Assembly: GCF_009498295.1 (NCBI RefSeq)
Contig: NZ_CP040813.1
Coordinates: 1,867,001-1,931,000, forward strand
Length of the DNA stretch: 64,000 nt
Reading direction: 5' to 3'
From: Oceanihabitans sp. IOP_32
GTDB lineage: Bacteria; Bacteroidota; Bacteroidia; Flavobacteriales; Flavobacteriaceae
Under the pieces are notes generated by a model. That model worked only from the letters and a program-made list of their open reading frames with translations, was not told where the DNA came from and did not search any database. The position numbers and the translations under genes are program-made. The stretch's first letter is position 1, and each line of letters starts with the position of its first letter. Of the stretch, positions 1 to 10,422 are shown piece by piece.

Positions 1-666
<666 letters not shown>

Positions 667-697
667 TAAAAATATCCTTTTATAATCTGGTTATACG

Positions 698-731
698 ACA
701 CGTTTACAGTTTTGTAAGCGTGTTGTTATTT
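698..731 (+). terminator. Intrinsic terminator after hppD
   Basis: ACACGTTTACA pairs with TGTAAGCGTGT (11 bp, one G-U) across a 4-nt loop and is followed by a T-rich stretch, 30 bp after the hppD stop. The rest of the 295-bp gap to the next gene holds no gene that I can support. A TATTTTTG element at 877-884 could be the -7 box for the downstream gene, but no good TTG lies at the expected distance. Confidence 0.7.
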
Positions 732-961
732 ACTAATTGAAAGCCATTGTTGTTATTGATTGCTTAATGAATGCTTTAATTTGAATACCTCTTAAAATGC
801 TGCAGTTTATCTTTTTAAATTTACAAACGCAAATTGGTCTTAACAATTATTATGGAATCGCTAAAAAGAAATTTCATATTTTTGGAACGGTAATTGTTTG
901 TCGTAATATTTAACAATAAAAGTAGACTAAACAAGTTAGCATATCTACGACCCATTATAGC

Positions 962-1741
962 ATGAAAAACACCATAATATTTTTGTCGTTAATCTTTATA
1001 CAGCTGTCCTTTGCTCAGCAAGAGTCAGCATTTGCCGATGGCGAATGGTTTAAATTTAGAATGAGTTATAGTAATTGGCTAAAGGCGGGCGAAGCTACAC
1101 TTACAGTTAAAGAAACTAAATTAAAGAACAAAGAGGTATATCATGTCGTAGGTAAAGGCAAAACAACCGGAATGATAAAATGGTTTTTTAAGGTTAAGGA
1201 TCGTTATGAAAGTTTTTTTGACAAAAAGACCATATTGCCCTATAAATTTATTAGAGATATTAACGAAGGCGGCCACACGAAAGATATTGAAATAGAATTC
1301 GACCAAAGAAACCACAAAGCACACGTTAACGATAAAAAACACAATAAACAAACGGTCATAGATACCAAGCCGAATATTCAAGATATGGTGTCTACGTACT
1401 ATTATTTAAGAAACAAAATTGATATAAATACCTTAAAAATTGGTGACGAGATTAAAACCTATATGTTTTTCGATGAAGAAAACTACGGTTTTAAATTAAA
1501 GTATTTGGGAGAAGAAATTATTACTACGAAGTTTGGTAGAGTGAAGACGCTTAAATTTAGACCGTATGTTATGGCGGGGCGTGTTTTTAAAGAAGAAGAA
1601 AGTTTAACGCTTTGGGTATCTAAAGACAAAAATAAAGTACCTTTGCGAATTAAAGCAGATTTAGCGGTGGGTTCGCTAAGGTCAGATTTAGAGGCTTTTA
1701 AGGGGTTAAAACATCCGTTTACTATAATTTTTGATAATTAA
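962..1741 (+). CDS. DUF3108 domain-containing exported protein
   Basis: A 259-residue protein of the DUF3108 family, whose function is unknown. It starts with a signal peptide of about 18 residues (a KN-rich start, a hydrophobic FLSLIFIQLSF core, cleavage near FAQ), so it is exported to the periplasm or outer membrane. The body has the family look: GEWFKFRMSYSNWLKAGEATL near the N terminus, then alternating beta strands and a Lys-rich, low-complexity middle around residues 105-135. It has no membrane segment after the signal. The next gene overlaps its end by 11 bp if that gene uses its upstream ATG, which suggests cotranscription with the tryptophan dioxygenase gene. The family call rests on residue pattern only. 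Confidence 0.8.
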   Translation: MKNTIIFLSLIFIQLSFAQQESAFADGEWFKFRMSYSNWLKAGEATLTVKETKLKNKEVYHVVGKGKTTGMIKWFFKVKDRYESFFDKKTILPYKFIRDINEGGHTKDIEIEFDQRNHKAHVNDKKHNKQTVIDTKPNIQDMVSTYYYLRNKIDINTLKIGDEIKTYMFFDEENYGFKLKYLGEEIITTKFGRVKTLKFRPYVMAGRVFKEEESLTLWVSKDKNKVPLRIKADLAVGSLRSDLEAFKGLKHPFTIIFDN

Positions 1742-2666
1742 AGGCATTTTAAAATTGAGTATACACGATAAACTTAAAGAAAAATATAATCTATTGGACC
1801 AAGATCTAGAGGTTCATTTAGAAGGTTTGTTGTATAGTAAGCCTTTAAATTATTGGGATTATATTCAAACCGATGCCTTATTAAATCTTCAAACACAACG
1901 CAGCACTTTGCCAGACGAGATGGTTTTTATACTATATCATCAAATAAATGAGTTGTTGTTTAAAATGGTGCTTGGCGAAATTGAACAGGTTGCGAAACAA
2001 GACCATGTAAATGCAGAATTGTTTAGCTCAAAACTAATGCGTATTAGTCGTTATTTCGATATGTTAACCTCGTCGTTTTCTATTATGAGGGACGGTATGG
2101 ATGTCGAGCAATACAACAAGTTTAGAACAACATTAACACCAGCCAGTGGCTTTCAAAGTGCACAGTACAGGAAAATTGAATTTGCCTCTACAGAGCTTAT
2201 TAATTTAATAGATAAACGTTTTAGAGACACCATAGATAGAAATACGTCTTACGAACATGCTTTCGAGCACTTATATTGGCAAGCTGCAGGAAAAGATTAT
2301 AAAACAGGAAAAAAAAATTATACTTTAGCAGCTTTTGAAAAAAAATATAAAGCAGAGCTTATCCAATTTACAGAGTTTTATAATACACATAATCTATGGT
2401 CAAAATTTAAAGCACTTCCTAAAGTCGTAAGAGAAGATGAGAACTTAATTAAAGCCATGCGACATTACGATTATACGGTAAACATAAAATGGGTAATGGC
2501 GCACTACAATACCGCAAATCATTATTTAAACATTGGTGGAAAACCTGCCGAAGCCACAGGAGGGAGTGAGTGGACAAAATATATGCACCCGAAATATCAA
2601 AAAAGAATATTTTTTCCAGAATTATGGACAGAAAAAGAATTAAAAGAATGGGGAACAAATGTGTAG
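1731..2666 (+). CDS. kynA: Tryptophan 2,3-dioxygenase family protein
   Basis: This haem enzyme opens the indole ring of tryptophan to give N-formylkynurenine, the first step of the kynurenine pathway. The segment LPDEMVFILYHQINELLFKM (residues about 61-80) corresponds to the family's substrate/haem-pocket helix with its HQ..EL..K pattern. SGFQSAQYRKIEF matches the conserved SGFQS-RxxE region, and the C-terminal NHYLNIGGKPAEATGGSEWTKYM carries the GGT/GGS-type loop. At about 311 residues it fits the divergent Bacteroidota branch. The start is uncertain: ATG 1731 overlaps the preceding gene by 11 bp, whereas TTG 1755 would give MSIHDKLKEKYN and no overlap. Its 3' end overlaps the next gene, so 962-3955 probably forms one transcription unit. 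The hppD fragment nearby suggests shared aromatic catabolism. Confidence 0.88.
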   Translation: MIIKGILKLSIHDKLKEKYNLLDQDLEVHLEGLLYSKPLNYWDYIQTDALLNLQTQRSTLPDEMVFILYHQINELLFKMVLGEIEQVAKQDHVNAELFSSKLMRISRYFDMLTSSFSIMRDGMDVEQYNKFRTTLTPASGFQSAQYRKIEFASTELINLIDKRFRDTIDRNTSYEHAFEHLYWQAAGKDYKTGKKNYTLAAFEKKYKAELIQFTEFYNTHNLWSKFKALPKVVREDENLIKAMRHYDYTVNIKWVMAHYNTANHYLNIGGKPAEATGGSEWTKYMHPKYQKRIFFPELWTEKELKEWGTNV

Positions 2667-3955
2667 TTCTTGCTGTTTTAGCAATAACTGGTATTGCTTG
2701 TAAAAACGAAAAACCAGAGTCAATAATACCTCAAGAAGATGTTGCTATAGTTGAAGCTCCAAAAGAAGTTTTGGAGTTTGGCTTTAATTTGAATGACTAT
2801 ATCGTTAAACGAGACACGATAAAAAATGGGGATAGCTTCGGAAAAATTTTAGAACGCAATAATATAGGCTATCCAAAGATTTTCCATATTGCCGAAAAGG
2901 CTAAAGACACCTTTAACATTCGAAAACTTCAAGTAGGTAAGCCTTATGCTTTAATGTATTCTAAAGATTCTAAGGACTCTATAAAAATACCAGAAAGTTT
3001 TATTTATCAGCCTACAAAAGAAGATTATGTAGTGATAAATTTCAAGGATTCCATTCATGCTTACAAAAGTAGTAAGCCTATAACCTATGTTGAAAAAACC
3101 ATATCGGGTATTATAACCAGCAGTATTTCTGAAACTCTGGATGAAAAGGGTGTTAGCCCAGTGTTAACTAATAAATTAGCAGATAACATATACGCTTGGA
3201 CCATCGATTTTAATCGTCTTCAAAAAGGCGATCGTTTTAAGGTGATATATACCGATAAATACATAGACGACAGTATTTACGGTGGCGTACACGATGTGAA
3301 AGCGGTGCTTTTTGAGCATAAAAACGAACCCTTTTATGCTTTTAGATTTCAAACCGATTCACTAAAAGGTATTATCGATTATTTTAACGAAGAGGCTAAA
3401 AATTTACGTCGTGCTTTTTTAAAAGCACCAGTGGAGTTTGCTCGAATCTCATCAAGGTATAACCTCAATCGACGTATCGCTCTGTACGGTTATAGTGTTC
3501 GTGCTCATAAAGGAACCGATTTTGCGGCTCCCATAGGAACTCCTATTCGGGCAACAGCAAACGGAACCGTTACAGAATCAAGACGAAAAGGCGGGAATGG
3601 TAACTATGTAAAAATTCGACATAACGCCACTTACGAAACGCAATACCTACACATGCAAAAACGAAAAGTAAAAGTAGGTGACTTTGTGAAGCAAGGCGAC
3701 GTTATTGGGTGGATAGGCATGACCGGTAATACCAGTGGACCACATGTGTGTTATCGTTTCTGGAAAAATGGCAGACAAGTCGATCCCTTTAAACAAAAAC
3801 TTCCAGAAGCTAAACCTATTTCAGATTCTCTTAAACTAAAATTTTTGGAGCATATTAAGCCCATAAAATATCAGTTAGACAATATTTTATACGAACCTGA
3901 AATTCCTGAAAATCAGTATCCGGAACAACCTGTAATAAGACAGTCAACTACATAA
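2624..3955 (+). CDS. M23 family metallopeptidase lipoprotein (LytM-like)
   Basis: A putative cell-wall endopeptidase of about 443 residues, anchored as a lipoprotein. The N terminus is basic ([12 protein letters not shown]), then hydrophobic, and ends in a lipobox-like ITGIAC. I prefer ATG 2624; ATG 2648 (MGNKC) is also possible, and either start overlaps the tryptophan dioxygenase end. The C-terminal LytM domain has the first zinc motif HKGTD (H295, D299), the YLHMQ catalytic-His segment and a [10 protein letters not shown] loop. Unusually, the canonical HxH motif reads H374-V-C376, so the residue that is normally the third zinc-ligand His is Cys. Cys can ligate zinc, and I recall this version from related Bacteroidota proteins, so loss of activity should not be assumed. 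The middle of the protein (residues about 60-250) is a family-typical beta-rich extension. Confidence 0.88.
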   Translation: MDRKRIKRMGNKCVVLAVLAITGIACKNEKPESIIPQEDVAIVEAPKEVLEFGFNLNDYIVKRDTIKNGDSFGKILERNNIGYPKIFHIAEKAKDTFNIRKLQVGKPYALMYSKDSKDSIKIPESFIYQPTKEDYVVINFKDSIHAYKSSKPITYVEKTISGIITSSISETLDEKGVSPVLTNKLADNIYAWTIDFNRLQKGDRFKVIYTDKYIDDSIYGGVHDVKAVLFEHKNEPFYAFRFQTDSLKGIIDYFNEEAKNLRRAFLKAPVEFARISSRYNLNRRIALYGYSVRAHKGTDFAAPIGTPIRATANGTVTESRRKGGNGNYVKIRHNATYETQYLHMQKRKVKVGDFVKQGDVIGWIGMTGNTSGPHVCYRFWKNGRQVDPFKQKLPEAKPISDSLKLKFLEHIKPIKYQLDNILYEPEIPENQYPEQPVIRQSTT

Positions 3956-3957
3956 AT

Positions 3958-5577
3958 ATGCCATTACCATCTGTAAACCCAACCACAACAAAAGCTTGGG
4001 AAAAACTTCGTGTTCATTATAAAAACATCAAGCATGAACACATGAAAAATTTATTTGCTCAGGACGCAGAGCGTGCCAATAAATTTACCATAAAATGGGA
4101 AGATTTTTATGTCGATTTTTCTAAAAACAGAATAACTGAAGACACTTTTAAATATTTACTAGAATTAGCAGATGAGGTAAAGTTAAAAGACGCCATTAAA
4201 AGTCAGTTTTCTGGCGAGAAAATTAACCAAACCGAAGAAAGAGCCGTATTGCACACCGCCTTACGCGCACCAAAAGATGCACAATTTTTTGTTGATGGCC
4301 GTCATGTCATGCCAGAAATATACCAAGTAAAACAAAAAATAGAAAACTTTACAAACTCGATAGTTAGCGGCCAAAAAAAAGGCTTTACAGGAAAACCATT
4401 TACCGATGTGGTAAATATTGGTATTGGGGGCTCAGACCTAGGCCCTGCCATGGTTGTAGAGTCGCTACAGTACTATAAAAATCACCTAAACGTCCATTTT
4501 GTAAGCAATGTAGATGGCGATCATGTTAATGAAGTTATAAAAAAATTAAATGCAGAAACAACGCTATTTGTTGTAGTATCAAAAACCTTTACGACACAAG
4601 AAACTTTGTCGAACGCCAATACCCTTAAAACGTGGTTTTTACAATCGGCACCAAAAGATGCCATTGCCAAGCATTTTGTTGCGGTCTCTACGAATACAGA
4701 AAGTGTTAAAAATTTCGGAATAGATAAAGCCAATATTTTCCCGATGTGGGACTGGGTTGGTGGTCGTTTTTCACTTTGGAGTGCTGTTGGTTTGTCTATA
4801 AGCTTGGCGGTAGGATACAATAATTTCGACAGCCTATTAAAAGGCGCACATAAAATGGATACTCATTTTAAAGCCGAAGATTTTAAAACCAATATCCCCG
4901 TAGTTTTAGCTTTAATTAGTGTCTGGTATAACAATTTTTTTAAAGCCGAAAGTGAGGCCGTTATCGGGTATTCGCAATATTTAAACCAGTTTGCAACTTA
5001 TTTGCAGCAAGGTATTATGGAAAGTAATGGTAAAAGCATCGATAGAAACGGTGAGGCTATCGATTATGAAACCGGAACTTTAATTTGGGGAGAACCAGGA
5101 ACCAACTCCCAACATGCCTTTTTTCAACTTATACATCAAGGCACTAAATTAATTCCCGCAGATTTTATAGGCTTTGTAGAATCTTTACATGGTAATGAGG
5201 AACATCATGATAAATTAATATCTAATTTTTTAGCCCAAACCGAAGCGCTTTTAAACGGTAAAACTAAAGAAGAAGTTATTGCAGAGGGCACTTCAAAAGA
5301 AATTATTCCATTCAAAGTATTTAAAGGAAATAAACCAACAAATACTATTTTTATAAAGAAGCTTACACCAGAAAGTTTAGGGAAGTTAATCGCTATGTAC
5401 GAGCACAAAATATTTGTGCAAGGAATTATTTGGAATATTTTTAGTTACGATCAATTTGGAGTTGAATTAGGAAAACAATTAGCCAATAAAATTTTAAGAG
5501 AATTTAACAATAGTGCGGTTAGCAATCATGATTCTTCAACTGCGAATTTATTAGATTATTATAAGAAATTTAAGTAG
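3958..5577 (+). CDS. pgi: Glucose-6-phosphate isomerase
   Basis: A cytoplasmic glycolytic enzyme that interconverts glucose-6-phosphate and fructose-6-phosphate. At 539 residues it matches the usual bacterial length. The phosphate-binding GIGGSDLGP segment (about residues 157-165), PGI signature 1 ([17 protein letters not shown], about 265) and the C-terminal [12 protein letters not shown] helix are all visible. The catalytic region [11 protein letters not shown] and the [17 protein letters not shown] loop with its His are also intact. It begins 2 bp after the M23 gene stop and is probably cotranscribed with it. I am sure of this identification. Confidence 0.97.
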   Translation: MPLPSVNPTTTKAWEKLRVHYKNIKHEHMKNLFAQDAERANKFTIKWEDFYVDFSKNRITEDTFKYLLELADEVKLKDAIKSQFSGEKINQTEERAVLHTALRAPKDAQFFVDGRHVMPEIYQVKQKIENFTNSIVSGQKKGFTGKPFTDVVNIGIGGSDLGPAMVVESLQYYKNHLNVHFVSNVDGDHVNEVIKKLNAETTLFVVVSKTFTTQETLSNANTLKTWFLQSAPKDAIAKHFVAVSTNTESVKNFGIDKANIFPMWDWVGGRFSLWSAVGLSISLAVGYNNFDSLLKGAHKMDTHFKAEDFKTNIPVVLALISVWYNNFFKAESEAVIGYSQYLNQFATYLQQGIMESNGKSIDRNGEAIDYETGTLIWGEPGTNSQHAFFQLIHQGTKLIPADFIGFVESLHGNEEHHDKLISNFLAQTEALLNGKTKEEVIAEGTSKEIIPFKVFKGNKPTNTIFIKKLTPESLGKLIAMYEHKIFVQGIIWNIFSYDQFGVELGKQLANKILREFNNSAVSNHDSSTANLLDYYKKFK

Positions 5578-5702
5578 TTTATTGGTTTTTAGACGGCAAT
5601 TGCCTTTAAAAAGATAATTATTACTAATATCGTGTTTTTTAAGTTTAGGTGTACTTGTTAAATTTCTTAACATTAAGTTAATGTTAATCGCTTAATTATA
5701 TG

Positions 5703-5710
5703 TACTTTTG
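5703..5710 (+). promoter_or_regulatory. Bacteroidota -7 promoter element for the TonB-dependent receptor gene
   Basis: TACTTTTG matches the Bacteroidota sigma-A -7 consensus TAnnTTTG exactly, 33 bp upstream of the receptor start. The expected -33 TTG is only approximated (TTA at 5684-5686). The 166-bp gap after pgi otherwise holds a GGCAATTGCC palindrome at 5594 that may belong to pgi termination. Confidence 0.6.
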
Positions 5711-5743
5711 CAGCGACTAATTTCCATATAATTAATTTAAATT

Positions 5744-8374
5744 ATGAAAAGAACTACTAAGTTTTTAATGTTAGCTGTAGCGTTTTTGTTCTCTACGGTT
5801 ATTATGGCACAGAGTACCTTGAGAGGTACCATAATGGATGCCGAAATTAATGCGCCACTACCAGGTGCAAATATTGTCGAAAAAGGAACTGCAAATGGGG
5901 TTTCTTCAGATTTTGACGGGAATTTCACTCTAACAACAACAGCATCTTCTGGACAAGTTGTGATCTCTTTTGTTGGTTATGCACCAAAAACGGTGTCTTT
6001 TAGCGGTAATTCAGATTTAGGAAATATTGCTTTAAATCCTGATAATACATTAGACGAAATAGTAATTATTGGAACTGGAATTATTGATTTGGCAGAAGGT
6101 AGAGAAACTCCAGTAGCTGTTTCTACAATTCAAGGTGCCGATATTCAAATGAAATCAGCAGGTAATGTTGAGTTTGGTGAAGCTTTAAAAAACACACCAT
6201 CGGTTTATGTTTCTAATCAAGCGGGAGGTTTTGGCGATAGTCAGATTTTCTTAAGAGGATTCGATCAAACAAACACAGCATACCTTTTAAACGGTCAGCC
6301 AATCAACGGTATGGAAGATGGTAGAATGTACTGGTCAAACTGGTCTGGTATGAGTGATGTGGCTAACGCGGTACAAATACAACGTGGTTTAGGTGCTTCA
6401 AAACTGGCAATATCTTCTGTAGGTGGTACTGTAAACATTGTGTCTAAAACTACAGACAGAAATGAAGGTGGCTTTGTTAGATTTTTAGGAGGTAACGACA
6501 GCTACATGAAAGGCACATTTGCTTACGATACAGGTTTGAACGATAAGGGCTGGGCATTTTCGGTACTAGTAGATCATTGGCAGGCACATAGAAAATACTC
6601 CATAGGTACTGCGGGTCAAGGACAAAACTATTTGTTCTCTGTAGGTTACAAGCCTAACGATAAACACTCATTTAATTTCTTATTAACAGGTGCACCACAG
6701 TGGCACGATCAAAACTTTTCTCAAGATTTGGAGTTTTATGAGCAATATGGCGAAAAAGCTAACGATAACTCAGGATTCTATAAAGGAGAGCGTTTTACCG
6801 AAAGAAGAAATTACTACCATAAGCCTGTAGCTAACTTAAACTGGGATTTTGATATCAACGAAAAACTAGAACTTTCTAGTGTTTTATATGCATCTTGGGG
6901 CCGCGGTGGTGGAACGGGTGCTGTAGGGCCGGATCGAACTGGATCAAGCAGAATACGAAATCAGGACGTTGGTATATTCGGTCTAAATGAGCAAGAAATA
7001 AATTTTGATGCTATTGAAGCAAATAATATAGCGAACGCTGATGCAAATAATAACGGAAGTTTTGGTAGTTCATATTTAAGAAGAGCGTCGGTTAATGCTC
7101 ATAACTGGTATGGCTTCCTTTCTAACTTGAATTATGATGTTGATGAAAACTGGTCTTTAAACGTAGGTGTAGATGGTAGAACTTATAATGGTGTTCACTT
7201 TAGACAACTTGTTGATAAACTTGGTTTGAATGGTTATAACGATAACTTTAGAACCGATCGTCCAAACGATTATGTAATAACCGAAACTTTTAAGGCAAAT
7301 CCATGGTCTGCTTTATTCGATTTTGCTGATGACGACCAAAGATATGATTACAACTATGAAGAGGTTATAAACTATTTAGGAACTTTTGGACAAGCTGAAT
7401 ATAAAAATGATAATTTTTCTGCATTTGTTCAAGGGGCATTATCGACACAATCATACCAAAGGGAAGGTTTCTTTTCTGGAAGAGGTAACGGTTTAGGAAA
7501 GTCTAAAAAAGTTGATAAAGTAGGATATCAAATAAAAGGAGGTGCAGCTTATAAATTTAACGAGCAGCATTCTGTATTTGCTAATGTTGGGCAATTTTCT
7601 CGCCAACCATTTTTAGATAATATTTTTGCCGATATTAGATATGATAACAGATTGGCAGAACCAGATGTTGACAATGAAGAAATCACGAGTATTGAAGGTG
7701 GGTACCGTTTTAAAAATAACGTTTTAAGATTAAACGTGGACGTTTATTCTACCGAGTGGGGTAACAGATTTTTATCCTTTGCAGGCCCTCGACAGCCAGG
7801 CGATGAGACCAGTACTTATAGGTTAACCGATGTTACTCAAGTGCACACTGGTGTAGAGTTCGATTTTGAATACAGACCCCTTACTGCGAATTGGAGCTTA
7901 AGAGGTTACGGATCGATTGGAAACTGGAAGTACGATGGAACTACGCCTTATAATTTACAAAATGATGAAACGGGCGATTTCCTTATTACAAATGAGACTA
8001 TAGATTTAACAGATGTTAAAATTGGTAGTGCGCCGCACACTTCTTTTGGCTTTGGTTTAAATGTTGATATCTTAGATAACTTATCTGTTGATGGGGCCTA
8101 CAACATTTACAGTAGTTTATACGAATTTGTGGATCCAGAAGATGTTGCTAGTGCGGCATTAGCTGGTGGGAAGTACGAGTCTGTTAGACTACCGGCATAC
8201 ACCTTAGCAGATGCAGGTATAACTTATAAATTTAAATTAGGTGAAAATAATATAACCTTTAGAGGTAATGTTTACAACTTATTTAATGAAGCTTATATTA
8301 ATCAAAAGAACGCTTTTGGTTATTACTTAGGCATAGGAAGAACTTGGAATGCTAGTATTCGTTACAACTTCTAA
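5744..8374 (+). CDS. TonB-dependent outer-membrane receptor with N-terminal CarboxypepD_reg-like domain
   Basis: An 876-residue active-transport receptor of the outer membrane. A signal peptide (MKRTTKFLMLAVAFLF..., cleavage after MAQ) is followed by a carboxypeptidase-regulatory-like domain (about residues 25-105, GTIMDAEINAPLPGANI...GVSSDFDGNFTL), then a plug domain (about 115-235) and a 22-strand barrel ending in aromatic IRYNF. The plug holds a WSNWSGM motif (about 198) whose counterpart WSNWGGI occurs in the receptor at 10423-13227, so the two are related. There is no SusD-like gene next to it, which argues against a classical glycan uptake pair. The substrate is unknown; siderophore, nucleotide or peptide uptake are all possible. 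It has its own promoter and a strong terminator. Confidence 0.93.
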   Translation: MKRTTKFLMLAVAFLFSTVIMAQSTLRGTIMDAEINAPLPGANIVEKGTANGVSSDFDGNFTLTTTASSGQVVISFVGYAPKTVSFSGNSDLGNIALNPDNTLDEIVIIGTGIIDLAEGRETPVAVSTIQGADIQMKSAGNVEFGEALKNTPSVYVSNQAGGFGDSQIFLRGFDQTNTAYLLNGQPINGMEDGRMYWSNWSGMSDVANAVQIQRGLGASKLAISSVGGTVNIVSKTTDRNEGGFVRFLGGNDSYMKGTFAYDTGLNDKGWAFSVLVDHWQAHRKYSIGTAGQGQNYLFSVGYKPNDKHSFNFLLTGAPQWHDQNFSQDLEFYEQYGEKANDNSGFYKGERFTERRNYYHKPVANLNWDFDINEKLELSSVLYASWGRGGGTGAVGPDRTGSSRIRNQDVGIFGLNEQEINFDAIEANNIANADANNNGSFGSSYLRRASVNAHNWYGFLSNLNYDVDENWSLNVGVDGRTYNGVHFRQLVDKLGLNGYNDNFRTDRPNDYVITETFKANPWSALFDFADDDQRYDYNYEEVINYLGTFGQAEYKNDNFSAFVQGALSTQSYQREGFFSGRGNGLGKSKKVDKVGYQIKGGAAYKFNEQHSVFANVGQFSRQPFLDNIFADIRYDNRLAEPDVDNEEITSIEGGYRFKNNVLRLNVDVYSTEWGNRFLSFAGPRQPGDETSTYRLTDVTQVHTGVEFDFEYRPLTANWSLRGYGSIGNWKYDGTTPYNLQNDETGDFLITNETIDLTDVKIGSAPHTSFGFGLNVDILDNLSVDGAYNIYSSLYEFVDPEDVASAALAGGKYESVRLPAYTLADAGITYKFKLGENNITFRGNVYNLFNEAYINQKNAFGYYLGIGRTWNASIRYNF

Positions 8375-8396
8375 AAAACATAGAATATAACAATTT

Positions 8397-8430
8397 AAAA
8401 ACCGCTTCATACGAAGCGGTTTTTTTATGC
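8397..8430 (+). terminator. Strong intrinsic terminator after the TonB-dependent receptor
   Basis: ACCGCTTC pairs perfectly with GAAGCGGT across a 4-nt loop. The stem is extended by A-T pairs (AAAA before, TTTT after) and followed by a seven-T run. It lies about 23 bp after the receptor stop. Confidence 0.92.
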
Positions 8431-8463
8431 CTTTTATTATTACATTTGTAAAACCAAGTTTGA

Positions 8464-8490
8464 TACCAACCCTATAATAGCCATTTGGTA
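8464..8490. repeat. Short palindrome with MITE-like ends
   Basis: TACCAA (8464-8469) and TTGGTA (8485-8490) bracket only 15 bp. These hexamers are the same as the tips of the MITE-like family described elsewhere in this window. It may be a remnant deleted internally, or chance. No 3-bp duplication flanks it (TGA left, TTT right). Confidence 0.3.
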
Positions 8491-8520
8491 TTTAATCAAA
8501 GTATTAAAAAAAAATGAACC

Positions 8521-8955
8521 ATGTATAAAACTATACTAAACCTACATTCTTATTTAGCATATGTCATTTTAATCGTTTTAATTATAGCGGTAGCAAATGC
8601 ACTATTTAAAACTTTTGGCGCTAAAGAGTACACCGCTAAAGATTTTAGAATATCACTTTTCACCTTAATTTTATCGCATATACAGTTGTTAATTGGTTTG
8701 ATATTGTATTTTGTTTCACCTAGATTGGCCTTGTGGAGTGAGTTGGGTGCAGGTGTTATGGGGAATTCTTTAGCGCGGTTATACCTTGTAGAACATCCTT
8801 TAACTAATATAATAGCTGTCGCATTAATTACTATTGGGTATTCTAAGCATAAAAAGAAATTGACCTCTGGGTACAAGCTAAAAACACTAGCTATTTTTTA
8901 TACCATTGCCTTGGTGTTGTTTTTATCAAGAATCCCATGGAGCACTTGGCTTTAA
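8521..8955 (+). CDS. Small four-helix membrane protein (cytochrome b-like, function unknown)
   Basis: A 144-residue integral membrane protein with four hydrophobic segments at about residues 10-30, 44-64, 90-108 and 122-138. Histidines sit in or beside the helices (H9, H53, H92), which fits the frequent annotation of such Bacteroidota proteins as cytochrome b-like, but no haem motif is certain. A TACATTTG element at 8451-8458, about 70 bp upstream, could be its promoter. It stands between the receptor terminator and a MITE copy and is convergent with the secreted nuclease gene. The function cannot be assigned. Confidence 0.75.
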   Translation: MYKTILNLHSYLAYVILIVLIIAVANALFKTFGAKEYTAKDFRISLFTLILSHIQLLIGLILYFVSPRLALWSELGAGVMGNSLARLYLVEHPLTNIIAVALITIGYSKHKKKLTSGYKLKTLAIFYTIALVLFLSRIPWSTWL

Positions 8956-8962
8956 TATATAA

Positions 8963-9224
8963 TACCAAATTAGCCATGTCATGCCGTATATAATTCGTTT
9001 ACTCACATCTTTCTATTTTATAAAATAGGTGTTCATGATGTGCTTCGCAGTTCTTTTTCGCCCATATTTCGGTATAAAATAAAACCATAACTCAGGCTAT
9101 GCTTTGATTTTAGCTCACGCTTCTATTATTGTAAAATAATGAGTTCGTGAATCTGCGATTTCTATCTCATCTGAACAAAAAATAATTCAAATTAATAAAA
9201 CGACATTTCAAAACTAAATTGGTA
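8963..9224 (+). repeat. MITE-like element, copy A (long form, 262 bp)
   Basis: A non-coding element bounded by TACCAAATTAG and CTAAATTGGTA (imperfect 11-bp terminal inverted repeat) and flanked by a perfect TAA duplication (8960-8962 and 9225-9227). It is about 97% identical to copy B at 16655. Compared with the 160-bp short form (copies C, D, F) it has two additional hairpin-forming modules, at about 9001-9052 and 9112-9161, that resemble each other. It lies between convergent genes, 15 bp after the end of the secreted EEP gene. It has no open frame of interest and no transposase. Confidence 0.85.
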
Positions 9225-9239
9225 TAATGCTATGGGCGA

Positions 9240-10301
9240 TTAGTTTTTAAGATTAGAAACTTCTTTTATCACATAAACATAAACGGGATAATGGTCGCTA
9301 AAACCACCCGTAAATGTATTGCTGGAAAAACTTCTAAAAGGATAACCCTCGTACTTTCCTTTTTTATTGGTTAAATAATTTTTATTAAAAATACCGGCTT
9401 TGTAAAACCTAAAGGAAGAAAAATCTTTTTCTAGTAAGGGTTTAGTCATCATAATCTGGTCAAATAGAAACCAATTATCTCTAAAAGCATTGGTTCCCAA
9501 GCCTGCCTTATAAAGTTTTTCAAAAGGATTGTAGATGCCTTTTAATCCTACTTTTAATCTATCTTTTTCAGCTTTTAAAATAGTTTTCACACTCGCATCG
9601 GTTGGATTATCATTTAAATCACCCATAATAAAAATTTTAGCATAGGGGTCGGTCGATTGTAGGGAATCTATCAAACGTTTACTTAATTTGGCAGCCGCCA
9701 TGCGCTTTGGACGGCTTCTTGCTTCTCCACCTCTTCTTGATGGCCAATGGTTAACCATAACATGAATGGTTTCACCATCTAAATCACCACTAACCAACAA
9801 TTGGTCTCTAGTGTAAACACGCTCTTTACTGGCATCGTCATAAATTTTTAGCGTATGGCTACTGGTATGTGTAGGTGTAAATATTTTTTTCTGATAAAGC
9901 AAGGCGACATCAATTCCGCGTGTGTCGGGCGAGTCGTAATGTACAATCCCATAATCCTGAGACACTAATAAAGAATCGTTAACCAAATCTTCAAGAACAG
10001 CTCTGTTTTCAACCTCAGAAACGCCTATAATCGCTGGGCTATTATTGGTGATATCTTTACCAATGTCTGCTATTACCCGCGCCATATTTTTTATTTTCTT
10101 TTGATAAACACGACCACGCTCGTTTTTTATGGTCATTATGGGACTGAACTCATCAAATTTATTTGGATCGTTGATAGTGTCGAATAAATTTTCTAAATTG
10201 TAGAACCCTATAGTGTGGATTTTGTATTTTTTTTCTTGAGAATTTACAGTTGTAATAATGCTCAGAAATAAAATCGAAATACTAAGTCTTAAAATATTCA
10301 T
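9240..10301 (-). CDS. Secreted endonuclease/exonuclease/phosphatase (EEP) family protein
   Basis: A 353-residue metal-dependent phosphodiesterase or phosphatase of the DNase I/EEP fold, exported by an N-terminal signal peptide (hydrophobic core ISILFLSIITTV, cleavage near NSQ). EEP landmarks in order are GFYNLENLFD (N, E metal site, about residue 32), GVSEVENRAVLEDL (catalytic E), DVALLY, VNHWPSRRGGEARSRPKR (catalytic H), IMGDLNDNP (D, N) and FSDHYPVYV (terminal DH). All catalytic residues are present. It is transcribed divergently from a TonB-dependent receptor and a DUF5689 lipoprotein, which suggests that it digests extracellular nucleic acid or another phosphodiester and that the receptor imports the products. 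A paralogue without a signal peptide lies at 16932-17900. The substrate is inferred. Confidence 0.9.
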   Translation of the reverse strand: MNILRLSISILFLSIITTVNSQEKKYKIHTIGFYNLENLFDTINDPNKFDEFSPIMTIKNERGRVYQKKIKNMARVIADIGKDITNNSPAIIGVSEVENRAVLEDLVNDSLLVSQDYGIVHYDSPDTRGIDVALLYQKKIFTPTHTSSHTLKIYDDASKERVYTRDQLLVSGDLDGETIHVMVNHWPSRRGGEARSRPKRMAAAKLSKRLIDSLQSTDPYAKIFIMGDLNDNPTDASVKTILKAEKDRLKVGLKGIYNPFEKLYKAGLGTNAFRDNWFLFDQIMMTKPLLEKDFSSFRFYKAGIFNKNYLTNKKGKYEGYPFRSFSSNTFTGGFSDHYPVYVYVIKEVSNLKN

Positions 10302-10422
10302 GTAATAATTAACTAAAGGTTTACTAAGGCTATATTACAAAACCTAAGCCAAAGTTTGTTAAATGAATGGGTTTTTTTGATTTACACACGCATCTATTGT
10401 AACAACTTAACTCTAAGTAAAT

